Assembly: GCA_963811225.1 (NCBI GenBank) | Contig: CAWEQO010000008.1 | Span: forward strand, 71,032-135,031 | Length of the DNA stretch: 64,000 nucleotides | From: CAWEQO01 sp963811225 | Lineage (GTDB): Bacteria > Chloroflexota > Anaerolineae > Anaerolineales > Anaerolineaceae | Reading direction: 5' to 3' | Shown here: piece by piece, positions 7,858 to 18,158 of the stretch | Numbering within the stretch: position 1 is the first letter of the stretch | How the letters are laid out: each line of letters starts with the position of its first letter | Notes under the pieces: model-generated | What the model saw: only the letters and a program-made list of their open reading frames with translations | Databases searched by the model: none | What the model was told of the DNA's origin: nothing | Made by a program: the position numbers and the translations under genes

Positions 7858-9144
7858 TTACTTTGCCACAGCCTTCTGCAAAGTTTCAAATGAAGCCATC
7901 CACGAGATGCGGTTGAGGAACTGCGCCAGCGAGCTGCTCTGCTCACGCAGCGCGCGCACCGCCGGGCCAACCGGGTTGCTCCCGGCAGCGCCGCGTGGCG
8001 CAGCGGCATAAGCGCCGTAGAAGGCGAAATAAGCCTGGTTGAGCTTGCGGATATGGTAGCCATGCTCCCAGAAGAATTGGCGGCGCTGCTCCATGTACGA
8101 CTCAGCCGCCTGCACCTTGCCCTGCTCCAGCATTTGATCCACCGTCACCCGGGTCTCATGCATCTCTGACTGAAAATCGAAGGGGGGCGGTTCGCTGCTG
8201 GGTGTGGGGACCGGAGTCGGAGTGGGCGCTGCGCCAGGAGCGGGTGTCGGCGCGGGTGGCGGCGGCGGTGGGGGCGCCAGGTCGGGATAGTAGCGCTTCA
8301 GCACTGCTCGCCCAATTTCCTCGCCGACGATCTCTGCAGTGGTTTCGTTGATGGTGCGCAGCGCCGGGGAAGCATCGTAACTGATGCCCAGCGGCCGCAA
8401 GGTCAGGAAATTATGCGTCCATTCGTGCGCGATGGTCTCAACCAGGTAAGGCAAGTTGGTGGAGCTAATCACCATAGGCGGATAAACGCCAACACCCCCA
8501 ACATTAACCACCAGAGACGAAACGTCCAGTGAGCTCGCCACCTCATCCTCCATCTGGATTTGCTCTTCAAGCGAGAGGTCCGGCAGTAGTGAAATGTTGG
8601 CGTCCTGGCGAATGACGGTGCGCGGCGATACGATCAACGCCAAAGGCAAATCGGTCACATGATACAGCACCGGCGGCACCGGCTGTCCAGCGGCCGTCAG
8701 GCCATTCTCAGCCAAGACGTCGCTCACCTGCTGCTGTAGGATCAACTCGACAATCGGCTGCATCTTCTGCTGAGCATTCTGCAGCGTATCCAGAACCTTA
8801 CGCTCTTGGGCCGTCTGCTCTTCTGGATTTTCAATATTCGGGTTAGAATAGATTGTTTGAATATCCGCTTCAAGCGAACCGATTTGGCCGACCAGGGACA
8901 GGTAGTAACGAACCACCTCAGTCTGCTGGCTGACCGGCAGATAGCTGGGGGCATCCAGGGCAGCCTGTGCATCTTTCAATGCAAGCGCATCCAGCATCCA
9001 GCCCACATAATCGAACTCAACGGGACGGGTGAAAGCACGGATCCTATCCATCTCACTGCCAGGGGGCGCTTCGCTCCAGCTGACCAGGACCAGGAGGACA
9101 AAACTCACAAATGTATAGGTAAGGACCCGTTTGACTGTGCGCAT
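7858..9144 (-). CDS. membrane-anchored HExxH putative metallopeptidase
   Basis: About 428 residues. A hydrophobic N-terminal segment (VLTYTFVSFVLLVLVSW) is a signal anchor, so the rest is probably outside the membrane. Near the middle, IAHEWTHNFL contains the zincin motif HEWTH, and about 30 residues later an INETTAEIVGEE segment can supply the third zinc ligand. A long Pro/Thr/Ala-rich linker separates this from a helical C-terminal part. The combination supports a zinc-dependent peptidase acting at the cell surface, but I do not recognise a named family. Start is uncertain: ATG at 9144 or 9156, neither with a strong ribosome-binding site. Single gene, convergent with the FmdB gene. Confidence 0.65.
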   Translation of the reverse strand: MRTVKRVLTYTFVSFVLLVLVSWSEAPPGSEMDRIRAFTRPVEFDYVGWMLDALALKDAQAALDAPSYLPVSQQTEVVRYYLSLVGQIGSLEADIQTIYSNPNIENPEEQTAQERKVLDTLQNAQQKMQPIVELILQQQVSDVLAENGLTAAGQPVPPVLYHVTDLPLALIVSPRTVIRQDANISLLPDLSLEEQIQMEDEVASSLDVSSLVVNVGGVGVYPPMVISSTNLPYLVETIAHEWTHNFLTLRPLGISYDASPALRTINETTAEIVGEEIGRAVLKRYYPDLAPPPPPPPAPTPAPGAAPTPTPVPTPSSEPPPFDFQSEMHETRVTVDQMLEQGKVQAAESYMEQRRQFFWEHGYHIRKLNQAYFAFYGAYAAAPRGAAGSNPVGPAVRALREQSSSLAQFLNRISWMASFETLQKAVAK

Positions 9145-9272
9145 ACCGCCTCGCATGGTTTCAATGGCTCTTAATTTACCTTAAGCCTGATGAGCCAAAT
9201 TCAGGTTACAATTCACGATTATACCAGGCAGCCATAGGTTGCCTGTTTTGAAAACGAATATCTGCTTGCGCC

Positions 9273-9327
9273 GTGATGTTTCGTGAGGTGGCTTCACCAG
9301 GCGAAACATGACAGCCTAAACAGTTAT
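9273..9327 (+). repeat. intergenic hairpin repeat, copy 1
   Basis: GTGATGTTTCG (9273-9283), CGAAACAT (9302-9309) and CAGTTAT (9321-9327). The same three blocks occur in the same order at 33567-33621. It lies upstream of the HlyD gene. Confidence 0.45.
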
Positions 9328-9359
9328 AGCAAAGAAATGAAGCACTGGAAAGAAAACCG

Positions 9360-10766
9360 ATGAAACGAAGATGGATTTGGATTGTACTTGTCATTGTTCT
9401 GGTGGGCGGAGGTATTTTCGCGTATTCCCGTTTCCAGCAGCAGCGCGCCGCCCAAGGCAGCCAATATGATACGGCTGCGGTCGAACGCGGCAGCTTAACT
9501 GCACTGGTCGGCGCAACCGGCACGGTGCGCCCCAACCAAACGACCATGCTCAACTGGCAAACAACCGGCCAAATTGGGCAGATCCTGGTGGAAGTTGGGG
9601 ACGAAGTCCAACCGGGTGACGTGCTGGCAGAGCTGAAGAAGAGCTCGCTGCCGCAAAGCGTCATCTTGGCCGAGGCGGATTTGATCACCGCTCAACGCAA
9701 TCTGCAAGACTTGAAAACTTCACAGGTCGCCCGCGCCCAAGCTCAGCTCAACCTGACCAAAGCGCAGGACGCCCTGGAACAGGCCCAAAAGACACGCACC
9801 AATAAGAATTACGCGCGCAGCAGCCAGTCGACGATCGACGCTGCCCGCGCCGATTACGTCCTGGCGCAAAACCAGGTGGAAAAGGCCCAAGATGCCTTCA
9901 ACGGCGTGGCCGACCGTGGCGAAGAAGACCCCATCCGCGCCGCCGCCCTAAGCGCCCTCTCTGCGGCTGAAAAAGCCCGCGATCGCGCCCTTGCCAACCT
10001 CAACTACTTACTCGGCAAGCCGGATGACTTGGAAATTGCCCAGGCTGACGCCCAGCTGGAAGTGGCTCAGGCCAACTTGAACGACGCTCAGCGCGAGTGG
10101 GACCGCCTGAAAAATGGGCCCGACCCGGAAGACATCAAGGCTGCAGAAGCGCGCGTCGAAGCGCTGCAAGCCGCCCTGGATACGGTCCGCCTGAATGCGC
10201 CCTTCCAAGGCACCGTCACCGAAGTGAACTCGAAGGTTGGCGACAACGTTTCACCCGGCACGGCTTCCTTCCGCATCGACGACCTCTCACGCCTGCTGGT
10301 GGATGTCGAGGTGTCCGAAGTCGATATTAACCGCGTGAGCGCCGGCCAGCCCGTGCGGCTCACCTTCGATGCCATTCAGGGAGAGCAGTTCGATGGCGAT
10401 GTGGTGCAGGTAGCGCGCATCGGCCAGGCGCAGCAAGGCATCGTCAATTTTATGGTGACGGTCGAGCTGCAAAACACGAACAATGAAGTGCGCCCCGGCA
10501 TGACCGCCGCAGTCAACATCGTCGTGCAGCAGCTGGATAACGCCTTGCTGGTGCCAAACCGGGCGGTGCGCCTGCTTGGAAACCAGCGCGTGGTTTATAT
10601 CTTGAAAAATGGTGCGCCTACCCCGGTCGACATCACCCTGGGGGCGTCTTCCGAGACGAACAGCCAGGTGGTCAGCGGCGATCTCCAAGTGGGCGACCCG
10701 GTGGTATTGAATCCGCCGATCGATTTCGCAGCCGGAGGCGGCGGGCCGAGGGGCTTCGGGAATTAA
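9360..10766 (+). CDS. HlyD-type periplasmic adaptor / RND-family membrane fusion protein
   Basis: A 468-residue protein with an N-terminal membrane anchor (IWIVLVIVLVGGGIFAYS), a biotinyl-lipoyl-like half (QTTGQIGQILVEVGDEVQPG), a long Ala/Gln-rich coiled coil (~105-270), the second lipoyl half (NAPFQGTVTEVNSKVGD) and a beta-barrel region. This is the adaptor of MacA/HlyD type that links an inner-membrane ABC transporter to the outside. It is the first gene of a three-gene operon: the ATPase starts two bases after its stop, and the permease overlaps the ATPase. It probably presents substrates (peptides, lipids or drugs) to the FtsX-like permease. Substrate unknown. Confidence 0.88.
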   Translation: MKRRWIWIVLVIVLVGGGIFAYSRFQQQRAAQGSQYDTAAVERGSLTALVGATGTVRPNQTTMLNWQTTGQIGQILVEVGDEVQPGDVLAELKKSSLPQSVILAEADLITAQRNLQDLKTSQVARAQAQLNLTKAQDALEQAQKTRTNKNYARSSQSTIDAARADYVLAQNQVEKAQDAFNGVADRGEEDPIRAAALSALSAAEKARDRALANLNYLLGKPDDLEIAQADAQLEVAQANLNDAQREWDRLKNGPDPEDIKAAEARVEALQAALDTVRLNAPFQGTVTEVNSKVGDNVSPGTASFRIDDLSRLLVDVEVSEVDINRVSAGQPVRLTFDAIQGEQFDGDVVQVARIGQAQQGIVNFMVTVELQNTNNEVRPGMTAAVNIVVQQLDNALLVPNRAVRLLGNQRVVYILKNGAPTPVDITLGASSETNSQVVSGDLQVGDPVVLNPPIDFAAGGGGPRGFGN

Positions 10767-10767
10767 C

Positions 10768-11444
<677 letters not shown>

Positions 11445-11448
<4 letters not shown>

Positions 11449-12671
11449 GTGTACTCCAGTCGTTCATCGAGGCGCTCGAAAGCCTCAGCGCCAACAAGCT
11501 GCGCTCCGGCCTGACCATGCTTGGCATCGTCATCGGTGTGGGGGCCGTGATTGCCATGCTGTCGGTTGGTGAAGGCGCCCAAGCGACAATCACAGGCGCC
11601 ATCAGCGGCATCGGCAGCAATCTGTTGTTCGTTTTCTCGGGCAACACGCAAACGGAAGTGCGCAATCCGCAGCCGCTAACTCTTTCAGATGCGGAAGCCA
11701 TCGGCGATCCGCTAGCCGCTCCAGACGTGGCTGCTGTGACCCCCGTAATTATGGGCAACGCGAGCGTCTCCTATTACAGTAAGCAGACCAACACCTCCAT
11801 CGAAGGGGTGACCGCTAACTATGCCCAGGTGCGCAATTACGCGACCACCGAAGGGGAATTTATTAGCGATGAAGACCTGCTCGGACGGGCTTCGGTGGCC
11901 CTGATCGGCCCGCAAACCGCCGAGAAGCTGTTCGACCGCTCAGCAGGCGTCACCGGCGAGACCATCCGTATCGAAGGGCAGCCCTTCCGGATCATCGGGG
12001 TGCTGGAATCGAAAGGCGGCAGCGCCTTCGGCAGCCAGGATGATGTGATCCTGGTGCCATTCACCACGGCGCAGGCGCGACTGATCCGTCGCAGCCGCGA
12101 CCGGGCCGATATCATCTACGTGCAGGTGGTCAGCGCCGACCGCATCAAGCCAGCCAGCCAGGAGATCTCACAGATCTTGCGCGCCCGGCACCGCACCGAG
12201 ATTGGCGCAGACGATTTCACCGTTTTCAGCCAGGAGGACTTCGTCAACACGGCTCGCACGATCACCAATGTGTTCACCATCTTCCTGGGTGGCATTGCCG
12301 CCATCTCGCTGCTGGTAGGCGGGATTGGCATCATGAACATTATGCTGGTATCGGTCACCGAGCGGACGCGCGAGATCGGCCTGCGCAAGGCCATCGGCGC
12401 CCGGCGGCGCGATATCCTGGTGCAGTTCTTGACCGAGTCGTCGCTGCTGAGTTTATTTGGCGGTTTGATCGGCATTGGCCTGGGCTGGCTGATCGCCTTC
12501 ATCGTCGGCAAGGTGGCTGCGGCCAGCGGCACACCCTTCACGCCGGTGGTGGGGCTGAACTCGATCCTGCTGGCTACGATCTTCTCGACCGCGGTGGGAC
12601 TGTTCTTCGGCATTTACCCTGCCAACCGTGCAGCCAACTTGCAGCCGGTCGAGGCGCTGCGGTACGAGTAA
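11445..12671 (+). CDS. ABC transporter permease (MacB/FtsX family)
   Basis: A 408-residue permease with the four-helix MacB architecture: one N-terminal helix (LTMLGIVIGVGAVIAML), a large extracytoplasmic MacB_PCD-like domain (~45-260), then three C-terminal helices of the FtsX domain containing the conserved RTREIGLRKAIGA segment. It overlaps the ATPase gene by four bases (ATGA). With the HlyD-type adaptor it forms a tripartite-like exporter; no outer-membrane channel gene is present, as expected for a monoderm or atypical envelope. A long hairpin follows. Confidence 0.9.
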
Positions 12672-12684
12672 AGAAAACCGAAAA

Positions 12685-12772
12685 CACTAAGACGCCCGGT
12701 ATTGTTCGATACGCACAAGGGATGACTGCAGTCATCCCTTGTGCGTATCGAAAAGTATCGGGCGTCTTAGTG
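12685..12772. terminator. nested long hairpin between convergent genes
   Basis: The inner part, 12705-12752, is a 48-bp perfect palindrome. An outer stem (12685-12698 with 12759-12772) adds 14 more pairs. It ends the export operon and overlaps the stop of the convergent DUF3109 gene. Confidence 0.85.
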
Positions 12773-13330
12773 GTTTAAAAGCTCTTCGTATGCCTTATCG
12801 CCGAGCATATGGCGCAGTTCAGGCTCAAAGGTGATCAGCAGGGAGACCTCTGCATGAGAGGGCCGCAGGCAGCTGCCCGGTTCGTTCATCATGGCTTCGG
12901 CCGTGTCCAGGGTAATGCGGCCCTGTTCGTCAAGGTCGAGCGGATGCAGGATGCAGTAAAACGGCTTGAAACGCCAGGGGTCGAGCCCGGCGGCTTCGGC
13001 GGCCACTTGCAAGCCGCACTTGAAGTCGGAGCGCAGGAAGGCGCATGCCCGGCCGCCATAGTGATGCGGGTCTTCCACCACCTGGCTGTGAATCACAACG
13101 CCGCTCAACGAATGCTCATCCGGCTCCTGCTGCCCATCGAACCACTCCTCCGGGTTCTGGGCGTGGGGCGGAAGGTGCGGCAGGATTAAGCCCGCATTCA
13201 TTCGCAAGTCCTCCACCTCACGCCGGTCGACCCACACACCGTTCAAGCAGCAGGCCGCCCGGCACTCACCGAGTTTGCAGCGCTTGAGGGGCTCCGACTT
13301 TAATAATCTTGGGTTGATACGGTCAAACAT
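12767..13330 (-). CDS. DUF3109 family cysteine-cluster protein
   Basis: A 187-residue protein with many cysteines spaced like a metal-binding cluster: C-K-L-G-E-C-R-A-A-C-C near residues 19-29, then single Cys in GRACAF, FKCGL, FYCIL and GSCLR. These are features of the DUF3109 / YkgJ-like cysteine cluster proteins, which probably bind zinc or an iron-sulfur centre; function unknown. The ATG at 13330 follows a TACAAT (13338-13343) by seven bases and has no ribosome-binding site, so translation is likely from a leaderless mRNA. The longer frame upstream crosses the promoter and is not supported. Confidence 0.8.
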   Translation of the reverse strand: MFDRINPRLLKSEPLKRCKLGECRAACCLNGVWVDRREVEDLRMNAGLILPHLPPHAQNPEEWFDGQQEPDEHSLSGVVIHSQVVEDPHHYGGRACAFLRSDFKCGLQVAAEAAGLDPWRFKPFYCILHPLDLDEQGRITLDTAEAMMNEPGSCLRPSHAEVSLLITFEPELRHMLGDKAYEELLNH

Positions 13331-13503
13331 GGGGCAGATTGTACCACTTTTACAACGGTCAATTCGTCGATCAATATCCAAGGCCCAATTCCCGAACGAC
13401 GAATTGCCTCATTTTAATCTTTGCGCCTTGACACTTAAGGCATTACAATTCTCTCTGATGACATTCATTTTTCTACTCAAAACAAGATAAAAGGAGACCC
13501 TGT

Positions 13504-14445
13504 ATGGCTGCTTGGAAAATTCTGCTGACGGACGGACTCGAGAAGAATGGGCAGGCGATTCTACGTGAATCCGCCGAAGTGGACGACCGCCGGGGTATTT
13601 CCGCGGAAGAGCTTTTGCAAGTAGTCGCTGATTACGACGCCATGATCGTGCGTGGGCGGACGAAGGTCACTCCGGCCGTGTTCGAGGCGGCGAAAAAGCT
13701 GAAGGTTGTCGGCCGGGCCGGGGTTGGGGTAGACAATATCAACCTGCCGGCTGCCCGCGACAGCGGCGTGATCGTGGTGAACTCACCGCTGGCGACCACC
13801 ACCGCGGTGGCCGAGCTGACGTTGGGCCTGATGCTGGCCTTGGTGAGAGAGATCCCGCGCGCCGACGAGGCCATGAAAAACGGGCAGTGGCTGAAGAAAG
13901 AGTTCATGGGCTCCGAGCTGTACGAGAAGAACCTGGGTGTGATCGGCTATGGGCGCATCGGCAGCGGCGTGGGCCAGCGGGCGGCCGCCTTTGGCATGCA
14001 CATCCTGGGCTACGACCCGTTCCTCAATTCGGAAGAAGTGCGCCTGCGCGGCGCAGAGCCGGCAACCCTGGACGAGCTGCTGGCCCGTTCAGACGTGATC
14101 ACCCTGCACGTGCCGCTGACCCCAGAGACGAAGCACATCCTTGACGCAGGCGCCTTCGCCAAAATGAAGCAGGGCGTATACATCGTGTGTGCGGCGCGCG
14201 GCAACGTGATCGATGAAGAGGCGCTGCTGGCGGCGCTCAACTCCGGCAAGGTGGCCGGGGCAGGGCTTGATGTGTTCGCCACCGAACCACCCGGCCAGAG
14301 CGAGCTGGTGCAGCATAAGAAAGTCGTGGTTACGCCGCACGTCGGAGCGCAGACCGAAGAAGCCCAGCAGCGGACTGCTGCAGATATCGCCACGGAAGTA
14401 CTGGCCGGCCTGGGCGGCGGCGACCTGCGCTGGCGAGTGGATTAA
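13504..14445 (+). CDS. D-2-hydroxyacid dehydrogenase (SerA-like, short form)
   Basis: A 313-residue NAD-dependent dehydrogenase. The Rossmann motif is GVIGYGRIGSGVG. Catalytic residues are visible in AARGNVI (Arg), FATEPP (Glu) and TPHVGA (His). Similarity is greatest to the catalytic half of 3-phosphoglycerate dehydrogenase, but there is no ACT or intervening domain, so the protein could act on phosphoglycerate or another 2-hydroxyacid. AAAGGAGA precedes the ATG. The M32 carboxypeptidase begins two bases after its stop, so both share a message. Serine synthesis is plausible but not proven. Confidence 0.85.
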   Translation: MAAWKILLTDGLEKNGQAILRESAEVDDRRGISAEELLQVVADYDAMIVRGRTKVTPAVFEAAKKLKVVGRAGVGVDNINLPAARDSGVIVVNSPLATTTAVAELTLGLMLALVREIPRADEAMKNGQWLKKEFMGSELYEKNLGVIGYGRIGSGVGQRAAAFGMHILGYDPFLNSEEVRLRGAEPATLDELLARSDVITLHVPLTPETKHILDAGAFAKMKQGVYIVCAARGNVIDEEALLAALNSGKVAGAGLDVFATEPPGQSELVQHKKVVVTPHVGAQTEEAQQRTAADIATEVLAGLGGGDLRWRVD

Positions 14446-14447
14446 AT

Positions 14448-15950
14448 ATGGAAGAAAAGTTACAACGCCTCAAACAACGCTTGCACGAAGTCATGGACTT
14501 GCGCTTTGCCCAGGCCCTGGCCGGTTGGGACCAGCAAACCTATATGCCGAAAGGTGGATCGGAAGCCCGCGGCCACATGGTGTCCACCCTGGCGAGCATC
14601 GAGCACGAGAAGTTCACCTCGCAAGAGATGGGTCGGCTGCTGGAAGACCTGCAGCCCTACGCGGAGCAGTTGGATGCGGATTTTGACGATGCCCGGCTGA
14701 TCCAACTGACCCGCCATGAATACGACCGGGCGACGCGCGTCCCGCCGCGCTGGATCACTGAGAATGCGATGGTGACCACGGTGGCGCACTCGGTCTGGGA
14801 AAACGCTCGCAAGACGGCCAACTTTGCGCTCTTCCAGCCGGAGCTGGAAAAGGTGATCGATCTGCGGCGCGAGTTCGCCGGTTTCTTTTCGCCTTACGAT
14901 CACATTTACGATCCTCTGCTAGACACCTTTGAGCGTGGGATGAAGACCGCGGAAATCCAGGCGATCTTCAATCAACTGCGCCCACAGCAGACAGCCCTGA
15001 TCCAGGCAATTGCCGAGCGCGCCCAGGTGGATGACTCATTCTTCAACCAGCCCTATCCCGAGCAGGCCCAATGGGACTTCGGGGTCGAGGTGGTCACCCG
15101 CTTCGGCTACGATTGGGACCATGGCCGCCAGGATCGGGCCACCCATCCCTTCACCACTGATTTCGGCATGCAAGACGTGCGCATCACCACCCGCTTTGAT
15201 TCAGAATACCCTGCCTCGTCGCTGTTCAGCACCATGCATGAGGGCGGTCACGCCATGTATGAGCAGGGCATCTCCACCACCCTGGCGCGCACGCCCCTGG
15301 CGGCCGGCGCCTCAATGGCGCTGCACGAATCGCAGTCGCGCATGTACGAAAATATGGTTGGGCGCTCGCTGCCCTTCTGGCGCTTCTTCTACCCGCGCCT
15401 GCAGTCGTTCTTCCCAACCCAACTGGGAAACGTGCCGCTGGAGTCGTTCTATCGAGGCATCAACAAGGTGGAGCCGTCACTGGTCCGGGTCGAAGCCGAT
15501 GAAGCCACCTACAACCTGCACATCATGCTGCGTATGGAATTGGAAATCGCGATGCTGGAAGGCAACCTGGCGGCTGGAGACCTGCCGGAAGCCTGGAATG
15601 CCCGCATGCAGGAGTACCTGGGGCTGACGCCGCCCAACGATACAGCCGGCGTGCTGCAAGATGTGCACTGGTCCTCCGGCCTGATGGGCTACTTCCCCAC
15701 CTACTTAATGGGCAACCTTGTGGCTGCCCAGTTGTGGGCGAAAATCCTGAAAGACGTCCCGAACCTGTATGAACAGTTCGAGCAGGGCGAGTTCGGCAGC
15801 CTGCTGGCGTGGCTGCGCGAGCACGTCCACCGCTACGGGTCGAAATACCGCCCGCAGGAACTGGTCGAGAAGGTGACCGGCGAGAAGATCAACTCACAGC
15901 CATATCTAGATTACCTCAAGACCAAGTACGCCGAGATTTACGGAATCTAA
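14448..15950 (+). CDS. M32 family metallocarboxypeptidase
   Basis: A 500-residue cytoplasmic metallocarboxypeptidase of the thermostable carboxypeptidase (Taq) family. The zinc motif HEGGH lies at 264-268. Other M32 signatures are present: HPF at 233-235, DVRITT at 243-248, and HESQSRMYEN shortly after the zinc motif. It removes single residues from peptide C-termini with broad specificity. It follows the dehydrogenase gene by two bases without its own ribosome-binding site, so coupling is likely. Hairpin terminator at 15976-16013. Confidence 0.93.
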   Translation: MEEKLQRLKQRLHEVMDLRFAQALAGWDQQTYMPKGGSEARGHMVSTLASIEHEKFTSQEMGRLLEDLQPYAEQLDADFDDARLIQLTRHEYDRATRVPPRWITENAMVTTVAHSVWENARKTANFALFQPELEKVIDLRREFAGFFSPYDHIYDPLLDTFERGMKTAEIQAIFNQLRPQQTALIQAIAERAQVDDSFFNQPYPEQAQWDFGVEVVTRFGYDWDHGRQDRATHPFTTDFGMQDVRITTRFDSEYPASSLFSTMHEGGHAMYEQGISTTLARTPLAAGASMALHESQSRMYENMVGRSLPFWRFFYPRLQSFFPTQLGNVPLESFYRGINKVEPSLVRVEADEATYNLHIMLRMELEIAMLEGNLAAGDLPEAWNARMQEYLGLTPPNDTAGVLQDVHWSSGLMGYFPTYLMGNLVAAQLWAKILKDVPNLYEQFEQGEFGSLLAWLREHVHRYGSKYRPQELVEKVTGEKINSQPYLDYLKTKYAEIYGI

Positions 15951-15975
15951 AAGAACCAGGAACCCGACAATTGAG

Positions 15976-16013
15976 AAAGAGATCCTAGGCGTTGAACTCC
16001 TTAGGATCTCTTT
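15976..16013 (+). terminator. intrinsic terminator
   Basis: Stem of 12 (15976-15987 with 16002-16013) ending in TCTTTTCT, closing the dehydrogenase/carboxypeptidase unit. Confidence 0.75.
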
Positions 16014-16095
16014 TCTGGACTGTGATAGTCAACGCCCTTTTCGATGATGTTTGTAACTTTATGCGCCATGCAAACGGTATACACTTAAACTTTAT

Positions 16096-17010
16096 ATGGA
16101 ACCGTCTACCCTTGATCAAGCAGAAAAAGAAAAAGCCTCGGCGGCGTTAAGTTCGGTCGTCGCCGCGGTGGGTCTCACCACGTTGAAAATCATCGTGGGT
16201 GTCGCCACCGGCAGCCTGGGCATCCTGGCGGAAGCGGCCCACTCCGGGCTCGACCTGGTGGCAGCGCTGGTAACGTTCTTCGCCGTGCGGCTGTCCGGCA
16301 AGCCCGCCGACCCCGAGCACCTGTACGGCCACGGCAAGGTCGAGAACCTATCGGCCCTTTTTGAAACCCTGCTGCTGCTCGCCACCTGTGTTTGGATCAT
16401 CTACGAAGCCGTCCAGCGCTTGTTCTTCAAACAGGTGGAGGTAGAAGCTTCGATTTGGGCGTTCATCGTGATGGCGATTTCGATCGTTGTGGATATTACC
16501 CGCTCACGGATCCTTTCGGCTGCCGCGAAAAAGCACAACAGCCAGGCTCTGGAGGCCGATGCGCTGCACTTCAGCACCGACATCTGGAGCTCCAGCGTGG
16601 TCATCCTGGGGCTCGTTGGCGTCTATTTCGCAGGACGCTTCCCGGGGTTGAGCTTCTTGCACAAAGCCGATGCGATCGCGGCGCTGGGCGTTGCCGTCAT
16701 TGTGATTTACATCAGCGTTCAGTTGGGTGGGCGCACCATCCAGGCGCTGCTGGACTCAGCTCCGGCCGGCATGGTCGCGAAGATTACCGAGACCGTTGAA
16801 GCGCTTCCCGGGGTGATCGACTGCCACAACGTGCGCATCCGCAATTCAGGCCCGCACCTGTTCGTGGACGTGCACGTGGTGATGGACGGCTCACTGACCC
16901 TGTATAAGGCCCACAAATTGGCCGACCGGATCGAGCAAGCCGTGCGGCAGCTTTCCCCCGGCGCGGACGTCACCGTCCATCCGGAGCCGGAGAACCACGC
17001 AGAAAAGTAA
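16096..17010 (+). CDS. cation diffusion facilitator family transporter
   Basis: A 304-residue transporter with six membrane helices and a C-terminal cytoplasmic dimerisation domain (from about 210). Metal-site motifs are visible: HSGLD in helix 2 and HFSTD in helix 5. It exports divalent metal (Zn, Fe, Mn or similar) using proton exchange; the HxxxD form in helix 5 fits Zn or Fe/Mn subgroups but does not decide. The ATG follows a TACACT box within ~10 bases, so a very short leader is likely. Convergent with the lipoprotein gene, with a 56-bp palindrome between. Confidence 0.9.
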   Translation: MEPSTLDQAEKEKASAALSSVVAAVGLTTLKIIVGVATGSLGILAEAAHSGLDLVAALVTFFAVRLSGKPADPEHLYGHGKVENLSALFETLLLLATCVWIIYEAVQRLFFKQVEVEASIWAFIVMAISIVVDITRSRILSAAAKKHNSQALEADALHFSTDIWSSSVVILGLVGVYFAGRFPGLSFLHKADAIAALGVAVIVIYISVQLGGRTIQALLDSAPAGMVAKITETVEALPGVIDCHNVRIRNSGPHLFVDVHVVMDGSLTLYKAHKLADRIEQAVRQLSPGADVTVHPEPENHAEK

Positions 17011-17024
17011 CCTTCTTGGGACTG

Positions 17025-17080
17025 TCCGAAAATAACAGAGAGAGCGCCGCAGCTGCGGCGCTCTCTCTGTTATTTTCGGA
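17025..17080. terminator. 56-bp perfect palindrome between convergent genes
   Basis: 17025-17052 and 17053-17080 are perfectly complementary (28-bp arms, no loop bases). It lies between convergent genes and can terminate both. Confidence 0.85.
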
Positions 17081-17088
17081 GAAACCGA

Positions 17089-18057
17089 TCAATACTCCGG
17101 ACAGTCCATGCTCATCAAATAAATGCGGCTTTCGTTCCGTACGGTTATCAGGCGGCTGTTGGACGACCATTTGATCTCTTGAATATAGCCAAAGTAGTAG
17201 GGGAGCAGCGTCTGCGTTTTTTCCGTCAGGTCGATCACCCAGAGGTTGTTGCGTTCATCGATGAAGGCCAGAAACGTACCGTCTTGTGACCAGCTTGGAT
17301 CTTCCACCATCGCTGGATACTGTTCCGGATCGTCAACCGGAAGCTGGTTGCCGATCTTCCAATGCTCCGGCAGGGATTTGCGCTTGGCGTTGGCCTGCGC
17401 CTTCCAGGTATTGGTCGTAACGTCGATCGTAATCGGCACATCGCAGTCCGGACCGCAGCTGCTGACCGCTTCCAGGCTGCGCGGACCGCTCCAGCCAACG
17501 ATGGCCTTGTCGCTGCCCCAGTCGTCGGTGCGGGCAGCCTCGTCAAGCAGCTGATCCTTTACTTTCGGATGGTCGCTGCTAAAATCGACCGTCATGACCG
17601 TGTAGAGAGAATCGGAATGGCGCAAGGCCACGAACGCCAGGAACTTGCCATCCTCCGACCAGGACAGATTGCCAAATGCCAGGGCGTCCAGGTTGATCGC
17701 TGTGCGGTTCTTTAGCAACTTTCCAGAGGAGATCGTCAGGTTGCCTGCCGACCAGTTGCCGGTCTTACCCGGCTCGATCCAGGCCAGCATGTCGCTCACG
17801 GGCGACCAGGCCATCAGATCCCCCTGTGGCCCCTCGGTCTGGATTGTGTTCCATTCGGCCACCTTACAGTAAGGCGAAGAAACAAATGGGAAGCCGTGGT
17901 CATCCGGGGTTGGCGACGGCGTCACCTCTGAGGTGGGGGTCACTTCAGGTGGGGGCAGCAGCGCGCTCAGTGGGCTCTCCGGGCTGCAGCCGGAGGCCAG
18001 AAGGAGAGCGAGCAGCGCAAGCGCCAGATAGGACAAACGGGCAAAGGGGCGGTTCAT
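17089..18057 (-). CDS. WD40/TolB-like repeat lipoprotein
   Basis: A 322-residue exported lipoprotein: hydrophobic signal ending LLASGC, with the Cys as lipidation site, then a Pro/Thr linker. The body contains repeated W-S segments (MAWSPVSDMLAW, LSWSEDGKFLAF, PSWSQDGTFLAF, IKWSSNSRLI) typical of TolB/PD40 beta-propeller blades. Such proteins bind peptides or other ligands at the cell surface; partner unknown. The ATG at 18057 is only 9 bases after a TATAAT on the minus strand, so the leader is very short. Pairs of Cys (CGPDC) may form a disulfide outside. Confidence 0.75.
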   Translation of the reverse strand: MNRPFARLSYLALALLALLLASGCSPESPLSALLPPPEVTPTSEVTPSPTPDDHGFPFVSSPYCKVAEWNTIQTEGPQGDLMAWSPVSDMLAWIEPGKTGNWSAGNLTISSGKLLKNRTAINLDALAFGNLSWSEDGKFLAFVALRHSDSLYTVMTVDFSSDHPKVKDQLLDEAARTDDWGSDKAIVGWSGPRSLEAVSSCGPDCDVPITIDVTTNTWKAQANAKRKSLPEHWKIGNQLPVDDPEQYPAMVEDPSWSQDGTFLAFIDERNNLWVIDLTEKTQTLLPYYFGYIQEIKWSSNSRLITVRNESRIYLMSMDCPEY

Positions 18058-18103
18058 TGAAGTTCAATTATAAAGCAGAAAATTGGATTACCACTCAAGA
18101 TGG

Positions 18104-18155
18104 AGAATTAGGGTTCGTTTGGCAGCGCTCACGCCGTCAAACAAACCCTAATTCT
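18104..18155. other. intergenic hairpin disrupted at its edge by an IS
   Basis: Arms 18104-18121 and 18138-18155 pair with one mismatch. The 8-bp target duplication of the neighbouring IS starts at 18151, inside the right arm. Confidence 0.6.
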
Positions 18156-18158
18156 GCG

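Noticed and set aside
8160..8290. Possible simple-sequence repeat
   Set aside because: It encodes the Pro/Ala/Thr linker of the HEWTH protein and is explained by coding.
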